Of a stretch of 6,058 nt of DNA, positions 1 to 4,262 are shown in pieces. The position numbers and the translations under genes are program-made. This DNA comes from Lachnospiraceae bacterium UBA1258 (GTDB lineage: Bacteria; Bacillota; Clostridia; Lachnospirales; Lachnospiraceae). Below the pieces are notes generated by a model that saw nothing but the letters and a program-made list of their open reading frames with translations, did no database searches and had not been told where the DNA came from. Numbering within the stretch: position 1 is the first letter of the stretch; each line of letters starts with the position of its first letter. The stretch spans positions 289 to 6,346 of the forward strand of contig DBVS01000122.1 of NCBI GenBank assembly GCA_002308235.1, written 5' to 3'.

Positions 1-281
1 GCCACCATCTTGCCGATCATGTAAACGTCTTCACCCGTGCCGCAGGCGATCAGCACGTACTCAACCTGCTGCTCGTCGTAGATCTTAAAATACTGATACC
101 CCTGGATCTCCTGAGAATCGGCGGGACCCATTGCAAATTCCCTGGCAGCCTTTGATACGCCCGCCATGTGGCTCGTGGTCGAAACCACATCCTTCCCGTC
201 CGTGTCAACAACACACAGTTCCACTCTTGCAATCGCTTTCAGCCCGTCTATGGTCGTCTGCAATATCTGATTGGATATCAT
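1..281 (-). CDS. N-terminal part of a putative CdaR/PucR-like sensory regulator (3' end outside window)
   Basis: The reading frame opens with ATG at 281-279 and stays open for 93 codons to the window edge, so only the N-terminus is seen. A ribosome binding site, GGAGGG, lies at 286-291, four bases upstream of the ATG, which fixes the start. The protein begins MISNQILQTTIDGLKAI and continues as a mixed alpha/beta soluble region. It includes a 'VVDTDGKDVVST' stretch near residues 24-35 and a 'PADSQEIQGYQYFKI' stretch near 53-67. This resembles, from memory, the N-terminal ligand-sensing domain of Lachnospiraceae regulators of the sugar-diacid (CdaR/PucR) type, which carry a C-terminal helix-turn-helix. 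That DNA-binding part would lie outside the window, so the function is inference. No signal peptide or membrane segment is seen. The gene is divergent from the tRNA and has its own upstream gap. A stand-alone GAF/PAS-like sensor is the main alternative. Confidence 0.6.
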   Translation of the reverse strand, partial: MISNQILQTTIDGLKAIARVELCVVDTDGKDVVSTTSHMAGVSKAAREFAMGPADSQEIQGYQYFKIYDEQQVEYVLIACGTGEDVYMIGKMV

Positions 282-500
282 GTTACCCTCCGCATAGTAT
301 AGTTATTTTTCACAACAGTTTTTGACCCGAAAAAACGTGAAGAAACAAACTTCCTTTTCATTTTATTATATTTTACTCAAAAACACAAATGTTAATTGCA
401 GATTTTTTATGCAATTTTTCAGATTTCAGTCTTTTTTTGTGCATTTTATATATACAAAAAATAAACAATAAACTGACAATTCATTTTCGTAAAAAAATGC
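282..500. other. AT-rich intergenic region between the regulator and the tRNA promoter
   Basis: This stretch is visibly AT-rich, with many runs of A and T, and separates divergent transcription units. Apart from the candidate minus-strand promoter at 365-395 I see no convincing gene, hairpin terminator or repeat. The reading frames here are short, lack good ribosome binding sites and have unlikely compositions. The A/T runs just upstream of 501 could act as an UP element for the tRNA promoter, which is an inference. Confidence 0.6.
365..395 (-). promoter_or_regulatory. Candidate sigma-A promoter for the 1-281 gene
   Basis: On the minus strand a perfect TATAAT lies at 370-365. A TTAACA (5 of 6 to TTGACA) lies at 395-390, with a 19-bp spacer, longer than the usual 16-18. 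Transcription would begin near 358 and give an untranslated leader of about 75 bases. The site is plausible because it is the only perfect -10 in the gap on this strand, but the spacer lowers confidence and A/T richness makes chance matches easy. Confidence 0.35.
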
Positions 501-529
501 TTGCAAATTTTTAGCCTTTCCATTATACT
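501..529 (+). promoter_or_regulatory. Sigma-A promoter of tRNA-Gln
   Basis: A -35 hexamer TTGCAA (501-506) and a -10 hexamer TATACT (524-529) are separated by exactly 17 bp. A run of A residues lies just upstream (491-497). The start of transcription would fall near 536, about 24 bases before the mature tRNA 5' end, leaving a short leader for RNase P to remove. Spacing, hexamers and position all agree. Confidence 0.8.
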
Positions 530-559
530 AACGTAGTGCATACGGCAAGCGATGACTAT

Positions 560-631
560 TGGGGTATCGCCAAACGGTAAGGCAACGGACTCTGACTCCG
601 TCATTTCAAGGTTCGAATCCTTGTACCCCAG
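560..631 (+). tRNA. tRNA-Gln, anticodon CTG
   Basis: The 72-base sequence folds into a complete cloverleaf. The acceptor stem is TGGGGTA (560-566) with TACCCCA (624-630), and the discriminator is G631. The D stem is GCC (569-571) with GGC (581-583). The anticodon stem is ACGGA (585-589) with TCCGT (597-601). The seven-base loop CTCTGAC (590-596) puts CTG at positions 34-36, reading the glutamine codon CAG. The T stem is CAAGG (607-611) with CCTTG (619-623), closing the canonical TTCGAAT loop. The CCA tail is not encoded (GCTC follows), so it must be added enzymatically. The weak U-A first pair of the acceptor stem is typical of tRNA-Gln. It has its own promoter upstream and an intrinsic terminator just downstream, so it is probably a single-gene tRNA unit. 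Confidence 0.96.
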
Positions 632-637
632 CTCAGG

Positions 638-675
638 AGCATGGACCATGAGGTTCATGCTTTTTCTTTTTATTA
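638..675 (+). terminator. Intrinsic terminator after tRNA-Gln
   Basis: A ten-base-pair stem (638-647 with 652-661, one G-U pair at 644/655) encloses the tetraloop ATGA and is followed by a T-rich tail (661-671, TTTTTCTTTTT). It starts seven bases after the tRNA. It should end the tRNA transcript, though some read-through into the next gene is likely because no clear promoter is seen between it and position 704. Confidence 0.85.
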
Positions 676-703
676 TTAATACACAAAGGACGGATAAACC
701 ATT

Positions 704-1561
704 ATGTTTGAACTTGCAAAAAAACAGACTCTTTACATTGAAAAGAAAGTAGAATTCGGCTACTACCTCGTACCCGAGGAATTAAAGGAAAAGAAAGTGC
801 CCGCAAGCAACGAGCATGTTCTTCTTCCCGGAAAATACGCTCCCAAGGATGCCAAACGCGGCGATGCCGTTGAAGTCTTTGTATACCTTGATTCAAAGGA
901 CAGACCCGTGGCAACCACAGTCACTCCCCTGTTACAGCTTCACGAAGTCGGCAGGCTCACCGTCAAAGAAGTTGCCAAGATCGGAGCTTTCCTTGACTGG
1001 GGCCTTGAAAAGGACCTGCTTCTTCCCTTTGCGGAGCAGACCCGACCCGTAAAGAAAGGCGAAGAGATCCTGGTTGCGATATACCTTGATAAATCAAGCA
1101 GAATCTGTTCCACCATGAACGTTTACCCCTATCTTTCCTCCGATTCGCCCTACAAAAGGAACGATACGGTGGAAGGCACCATTTACGAAACCGGCAGGGA
1201 TTTCGGCGTATTCGTTGCAGTGGATGACAAATACCAGGGACTTATCCCCAAGAAAGAAGTAACGGGCCCCGTTGAGATCGGAGCCAAGGTCACCGTAAGA
1301 GTCACGGAAGTAAGAAGTGACGGAAAGTTAAACCTTTCCCTTCACAAGCCCGCATACCTTGAAATGGATACGGACGCCGAAAAGATCCTCGATCTTATCA
1401 AATCCTACGACGGCGTTCTTCCCTTCACCGAAAAGGCTTCTCCCGAAGTCATCGCCCGAGAGACCGGCATGAGCAAGAACGAATTCAAGCGTGCCGTTGG
1501 GCGCCTTTACAAAGAACGCAAAATCACCATCAGCGATGAAGGCAAGATCCGCCTTGCCTGA
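704..1561 (+). CDS. cvfB: CvfB/YitL-family S1 RNA-binding protein with C-terminal winged helix
   Basis: The 285-residue product matches the CvfB (Staphylococcus) / YitL (Bacillus) family in length and order of domains. The parts are a degenerate S1-like N-terminal region (about 1-75), a second S1 domain (about 80-140, 'KIGAFLDWGLEKDLLLP'), a third, more canonical S1 domain (about 154-215, 'GRDFGVFVAVDDKYQGLIPK' then 'GKLNLSLH'), and a winged-helix domain (about 222-285) with the helical segment 'ETGMSKNEFKRAVGRLYK'. S1 domains of this type bind single-stranded RNA. CvfB binds RNA in vitro and affects virulence gene expression in S. aureus; its exact target is not settled. The protein is cytoplasmic with no signal peptide. 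The start at 704 has AAAGGA at 685-690, thirteen bases upstream, a rather long spacing. The gene follows the tRNA terminator by about 30 bp and shares a convergent terminator with the ABC operon. Confidence 0.9.
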   Translation: MFELAKKQTLYIEKKVEFGYYLVPEELKEKKVPASNEHVLLPGKYAPKDAKRGDAVEVFVYLDSKDRPVATTVTPLLQLHEVGRLTVKEVAKIGAFLDWGLEKDLLLPFAEQTRPVKKGEEILVAIYLDKSSRICSTMNVYPYLSSDSPYKRNDTVEGTIYETGRDFGVFVAVDDKYQGLIPKKEVTGPVEIGAKVTVRVTEVRSDGKLNLSLHKPAYLEMDTDAEKILDLIKSYDGVLPFTEKASPEVIARETGMSKNEFKRAVGRLYKERKITISDEGKIRLA

Positions 1562-1589
1562 ACGGCGCCAAAATACTGATACCATCATA

Positions 1590-1625
1590 AAAAACGACCG
1601 GAGTGGCAAAGCCAACCGGTCGTTT
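1590..1625 (+). repeat. 36-bp direct repeat, copy 1
   Basis: This sequence is identical base for base to 3932-3967, including the loop and the unpaired bases of the hairpin, and has the same orientation. The two copies flank the three-gene ABC cassette. The match breaks at the next base on each side (A1589 versus C3931, and T1626 versus C3968). Confidence 0.95.
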
Positions 1626-1626
1626 T
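1590..1626. terminator. Bidirectional intrinsic terminator shared by cvfB and the ABC operon (repeat copy 1)
   Basis: The outer stem pairs an A run plus CGACCGG (1591-1601) with CCGGTCG plus TTTT (1616-1626). An inner stem TGGC (1604-1607) with GCCA (1611-1614) closes an AAA loop, with unpaired AG at 1602-1603 and A at 1615. A run of T follows on the plus strand, and a run of T also follows on the minus strand (from the A run at 1589-1594), so it can stop RNA polymerase from either side. It lies about 29 bases after the cvfB stop and six bases after the stop of the convergent membrane subunit at 1633. Confidence 0.9.
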
Positions 1627-1632
1627 CTTATG

Positions 1633-2361
1633 CTAGCATTCTTCTTTTTCAAAGCGGTATAAAGCAAAGATCACCGCGACAGCCGAGATTATCGTCGATA
1701 CCAAAACCACCCCGAGAAAGAACCGGATATCCGCTTTTCCCAAAAAGGCCAGATCATAGCTCCTTTTTGCTATGCCTGTCAGCATATAATCTTTCACCGG
1801 AGAATTAGCATAAAACTCGAAAAACTCCGTCTTTAAGATGTGGTCGACAAACATCTCGGCGTAAATAACAACCGGCCCGATCAGCGCAGCAAGAAGCTTG
1901 TTCTTTACGGAAACACCGATTGCAAAGCATACGGCTATTATGCAGAAATGGATGACAAACATCTCCAGTTCATACAGGAAATAGCTTGTACCGAAAGCTT
2001 GCGCATAAAGGCCTTTGGAACACAAAAAGCCGACGCCGTAGCCGACAATAATAAATAGACTCGCAAGAATCACCGTCGAAAATAATTCGCTCAAAAAGAA
2101 ACTTTTTCTTTTTCTGCCGGATACGATCACACATTTTAGCGATTCCGGGCTGAATTCCGAAGATACCAAAAGTGCCACGGACAGCGCAACCCAAATGCGA
2201 ATAAAGAACTCGGTTCCCATAGGCCAGGAAAGGGCGCCCGCGACGGGGTTCTCCGCAAGTTTTGCAATCTCTCCGTTTATGATTCCGAGAACAACCCAGG
2301 AAACAGCCAGCAGCCACACCGATATTCTGTGCAATTGTCTGTAAAAGAAATTACGAATCAT
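1633..2361 (-). CDS. ABC-2-type membrane subunit, second permease of the LanFEG/BcrAB-like transporter
   Basis: The 242-residue product is an integral membrane protein with about six hydrophobic segments (roughly 13-30, 50-67, 91-114, 126-151, 155-173 and 212-234). After the second segment it has the cytoplasmic motif 'SSEFSPESLKCVIVSGRKRK', the loop typical of ABC-2 permeases of peptide-antibiotic immunity systems (EF-x(n)-G-R-S/K). It is the third gene of the operon. It begins 15 bases after the stop of the preceding permease, with GGAG at 2371-2374 as ribosome binding site. It ends six bases from the terminator hairpin. It probably pairs with the other permease as a heterodimer that forms the membrane channel driven by the ATPase. 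The substrate is not known. Sequence conservation in this class is low, so assignment rests on topology and context. Confidence 0.8.
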   Translation of the reverse strand: MIRNFFYRQLHRISVWLLAVSWVVLGIINGEIAKLAENPVAGALSWPMGTEFFIRIWVALSVALLVSSEFSPESLKCVIVSGRKRKSFFLSELFSTVILASLFIIVGYGVGFLCSKGLYAQAFGTSYFLYELEMFVIHFCIIAVCFAIGVSVKNKLLAALIGPVVIYAEMFVDHILKTEFFEFYANSPVKDYMLTGIAKRSYDLAFLGKADIRFFLGVVLVSTIISAVAVIFALYRFEKEEC

Positions 2362-2376
2362 CCTCTGCCGCTCCGA

Positions 2377-3123
2377 TCATCGATTCCGATTAATTCTGAC
2401 CGTTACCCTGTTAATGATCATAAATGCAGCCGTCCAAACAGACAGAAAAGCGATGCACCAAGAAACATTTATGTTTTCTATTCCGAAACGATCTTTGTTA
2501 AGAAACTTAATCATTACACCAAAAGGCGATATAATGCCCGCCCCTTCCCTGTAGTATGCAACCGCCACAAACTCAATAAGGCTGATTACCACACAGCATA
2601 TAAAAGCAACTACCCTCGATCTTGTCAAATTTCCGTAAAGTGTAAATAACGTGCTTTCAGCACAGAAAATCAGGAAAAGAATAAGGAAAGTCAGACCCGT
2701 ATCGGAAAGCAATCGGCCGTTCCATTCAAGGCTTTTGAGTTTATCGCTCAATCTGACTGCGGAGGCGATCCAGCTGCTTAAATACAGTTCTACCGTCACC
2801 AGTATAAGAATAGCTGCGCAAACAACGGTTTTGCTCGCAAAAACATCTCCGGACCTGACGCCCACGCTGTATTGATTTATCGTTGTTCCGTGGAATTCAT
2901 CCTCTGTAACGACGGCAGTGACCATAAAGGCAACAAGCCAAAACAAAAGCGTTCCAAAGCAGCTAAGACTTAAAAAGCCCGCCGCATAGAAATATTTTAC
3001 CGCTAAATCATTCGGGGTAATAATCTGGATTAAAGAAGAATATATGAAGATACCTGCCAAAACCCCCATGACAGATTTGTGTCTTAAAACTTTGTATACC
3101 TCATTTCGAAATGCGTTTTTCAC
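2377..3123 (-). CDS. ABC-2-type membrane subunit, first permease of the LanFEG/BcrAB-like transporter
   Basis: The 248-residue product has a short basic cytoplasmic N-terminus ('NEVYKVLRHKS') followed by six probable membrane helices (about 18-36, 46-73, 99-123, 141-165, 171-191 and 220-240). It carries the loop 'TEDEFHGTTINQYSVGVRSGDVFASK' in two parts: 'TEDEFHGTTINQ' near 73-84 and 'GVRSGDVFASK' near 88-98. This is typical of ABC-2 permeases related to lantibiotic-immunity LanE/LanG and bacitracin BcrB. The start is a GTG at 3123-3121 that overlaps the ATPase stop in a GTGA, so translation is probably coupled to the ATPase gene. It should form half of the membrane domain with the downstream permease. 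LanE and LanG cannot be told apart from sequence by eye. Confidence 0.82.
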   Translation of the reverse strand: MKNAFRNEVYKVLRHKSVMGVLAGIFIYSSLIQIITPNDLAVKYFYAAGFLSLSCFGTLLFWLVAFMVTAVVTEDEFHGTTINQYSVGVRSGDVFASKTVVCAAILILVTVELYLSSWIASAVRLSDKLKSLEWNGRLLSDTGLTFLILFLIFCAESTLFTLYGNLTRSRVVAFICCVVISLIEFVAVAYYREGAGIISPFGVMIKFLNKDRFGIENINVSWCIAFLSVWTAAFMIINRVTVRINRNR

Positions 3124-3866
3124 TGTTTTTCCCCACTGTACCTGTTGACCATGTTAATGAAATAACTTTCCAGATTTTCGGTTCCGGTTTCTTGGTCCAA
3201 AACCTCGGCGCTTACCTCTCTGACAATCTTTCCGTTGTGAATGAAAAGATATCTGGTGGCAAGCTGCGACATCTCGGTCAGATTATGGCTGCTGAACAGG
3301 ATCGTGAGTCCGTTTTTATTCAGTTCTTTAAGCAATTCGCGTATTTCGTGGATCCCTATCGGATCCAACCCCACATAGGGCTCGTCAAGGATCAGGAATT
3401 CCGGAGAACCGATCAGTGCCATTGCAAGTCCCAACCTCTGCTTCATACCCATCGAATATGATCCCGTTCTCTCATCAATTGCTTCCGAAAGCCCGCACAT
3501 GTCAAGGAGTCTCTTGTATTCGGCCGTTCCTTCCTTCGGATCGATTCCTTTGTTTCGCCCCTGAACGACCATATTCTGCATTCCCGTAAGGTACGGGTAA
3601 AAAGCAGGGTGTTCGATCAACGCGCCCATGTTTCTTCTGGAATCTTCTATTTCCCTTTTCTCCGTCCTACCGAACAAAGAAAAGGTTCCGGAGGAAGCAA
3701 GGGTAAGCCCGCAGATCATTCTCATAAATGTTGTCTTACCTGCACCGTTAACTCCGATGAACCCGCAGATCTCGCCGCGTTTGATCTCTACGGAAATATC
3801 GTTGTTTGCAAACTTCTTCCCGTATTTTTTCGTTAACCCGTCCGTTCTCAGAACAGTGTCACCCAT
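3120..3866 (-). CDS. ABC transporter ATPase, LanF/BcrA-like with E-loop
   Basis: The 248-residue nucleotide-binding subunit powers the transporter whose membrane parts follow in the operon. Visible motifs, numbered from the ATG at 3866, are Walker A GVNGAGKTT (38-46), an E-loop 'GALIEHPAFYP' with Glu85 in place of the usual Q-loop glutamine, signature 'YSMGMKQR' (137-144, a degenerate LSGGQ), Walker B 'LILDEP' (158-163), D-loop 'GLDP' (166-169) and switch His194. The E-loop is a known mark of LanF-type lantibiotic-immunity and BcrA-like ATPases. The frame also extends to an upstream TTG at 3893, but the ATG at 3866 is preferred because TTAAGGGGGG ends four bases before it and the protein then begins like its family ('TDGLTKKYGKK'). 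The likely role is export or clearance of a membrane-active peptide, which is inference from family and subunit arrangement. Confidence 0.9.
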   Translation of the reverse strand: MGDTVLRTDGLTKKYGKKFANNDISVEIKRGEICGFIGVNGAGKTTFMRMICGLTLASSGTFSLFGRTEKREIEDSRRNMGALIEHPAFYPYLTGMQNMVVQGRNKGIDPKEGTAEYKRLLDMCGLSEAIDERTGSYSMGMKQRLGLAMALIGSPEFLILDEPYVGLDPIGIHEIRELLKELNKNGLTILFSSHNLTEMSQLATRYLFIHNGKIVREVSAEVLDQETGTENLESYFINMVNRYSGEKQ

Positions 3867-3931
3867 AAAACCCCCCTTAAGTATATTTGCCAACCAAAAT
3901 CCTTACCATGTACCTTGTTAAATAATAACAC
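3867..3931 (-). other. Leader/promoter region of the ABC operon, no clear promoter
   Basis: Only about 65 bases separate the repeat hairpin from the ATPase start, so the operon promoter should be here. I do not see a well-spaced sigma-A pair. TTAACA on the minus strand (3921-3916) lacks a good -10 at 17 bp, and TATACT (3885-3880) sits too close to the ribosome binding site. A small dyad TGTTA/TAACA at 3916-3930 and a direct TACC-ATG-TACC repeat at 3904-3914 are possible operator elements. Confidence 0.35.
3871..3880 (-). promoter_or_regulatory. Ribosome binding site that fixes the ATPase start
   Basis: On the minus strand TTAAGGGGGG ends four bases before the ATG at 3866. It falls inside the extended frame from the TTG at 3893, which has no comparable site, so the shorter protein is preferred. 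The run of six G residues is unusual for a Shine-Dalgarno sequence. Confidence 0.75.
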
Positions 3932-3967
3932 AAAAACGACCGGAGTGGCAAAGCCAACCGGTCGTTT
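3932..3967 (+). repeat. 36-bp direct repeat, copy 2
   Basis: This is the second identical copy of the hairpin found at 1590-1625, in the same orientation. It sits upstream of the ABC operon and downstream of the YjfB-like gene. Confidence 0.95.
3932..3967 (-). terminator. Intrinsic terminator of the YjfB-like gene (repeat copy 2)
   Basis: The hairpin has arms CGACCGG (3937-3943) and CCGGTCG (3958-3964), with the inner TGGC/GCCA stem closing AAA. On the minus strand it is followed by five T residues (from A3932-3936), so it terminates minus-strand transcripts. It lies 33 bases after the stop of the small gene at 4001, which makes it the end of that transcript and insulates the ABC operon that begins just beyond it. 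Confidence 0.85.
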
Positions 3968-4000
3968 CATAATATTGTTCAATTCTTAATCAACCGTCGA

Positions 4001-4192
4001 CTATACGGAATAGTCTACGTTGCCGCCCACCGCAGGGTTAACGCTTCTTTCCATGGAGGCCTTGTCGATCATCTTCACAATTCCTTCACCCATCATTTCA
4101 TTGGTGTCCATGGCTTTGCTTAAAAGCTTGGTTCCAAGTTCGGTGTTCGTTTTTATCTGAGATAATGCCATCGAAATACCGCTGATGTCCAT
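4001..4192 (-). CDS. YjfB-like small protein (putative motility family)
   Basis: This 63-residue protein starts MDISGISMALSQ and ends 'NPAVGGNVDYSV'. It matches the short YjfB family in length, in the N-terminal 'MDI..(I/L)SMALSQ' and in the C-terminal 'NP..GGN.D' pattern. It has no signal peptide or membrane segment; a helix is likely in the middle. The family is called putative motility protein because some members fall in the flagellar (sigma-D) regulon; its biochemical role is not known. The start is very well supported by a perfect Shine-Dalgarno, AGGAGGTGA (4197-4205), four bases upstream. The gene lies 70 bases after the M3 peptidase stop on the same strand and is followed by repeat copy 2 as terminator. 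No flagellar gene is visible in the window. Confidence 0.85.
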   Translation of the reverse strand: MDISGISMALSQIKTNTELGTKLLSKAMDTNEMMGEGIVKMIDKASMERSVNPAVGGNVDYSV

Positions 4193-4196
4193 TTAT

Positions 4197-4205
4197 TCAC
4201 CTCCT
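4197..4205 (-). promoter_or_regulatory. Near-perfect Shine-Dalgarno of the YjfB-like gene
   Basis: AGGAGGTGA on the minus strand is fully complementary to the 3' end of 16S rRNA, with four bases before the ATG. This argues that the small protein is made in quantity when its mRNA is present. Confidence 0.85.
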
Positions 4206-4219
4206 GTAAAGGTTCCTTC

Positions 4220-4258
4220 CCAATCGGTATCGTAATATTAGCCGATACCCATTATTGG
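4220..4258. promoter_or_regulatory. Inverted repeat between the M3 peptidase and YjfB-like genes
   Basis: Arms GGTATCG (4226-4232) and CGATACC (4243-4249) enclose a ten-base loop that contains the palindrome TAATATTA. Outer arms CCAAT (4220-4224) and ATTGG (4254-4258) can extend it. No T run follows on either strand, so it is not a standard terminator. It could be an mRNA 3'-end stabiliser, an operator for the small gene, or a leader structure. Confidence 0.5.
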
Positions 4259-4262
4259 ATTA

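Noticed and set aside
296..301. TATACT on the minus strand as the -10 of the regulator gene
   Set aside because: The start of transcription would fall inside the ribosome binding site at 286-291, and there is no -35 at the right distance.
446..658. A 70-codon minus-strand frame over the tRNA region
   Set aside because: It runs through the complete tRNA-Gln gene and its promoter and has no ribosome binding site.
1970..2317. A 115-codon minus-strand frame inside the second permease
   Set aside because: It is an out-of-frame shadow of the permease, rich in Cys and Arg, with no family features.
3880..3885. TATACT on the minus strand as the -10 of the ABC operon
   Set aside because: Transcription would start within the ribosome binding site of the ATPase, and the -35 candidate TGGTAA matches only three of six bases.
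1590..3967. Insertion sequence or integron cassette with terminal repeats
   Set aside because: The flanking repeats are direct, not inverted, no transposase or integrase is encoded between them, and each forms a terminator. I keep only the weaker idea of a modular cassette.
4241..4248. GCCGATAC on the plus strand as a sigma-D -10 element
   Set aside because: There is no TAAA at 15 bp upstream and no plus-strand gene downstream; the match is part of the inverted repeat.
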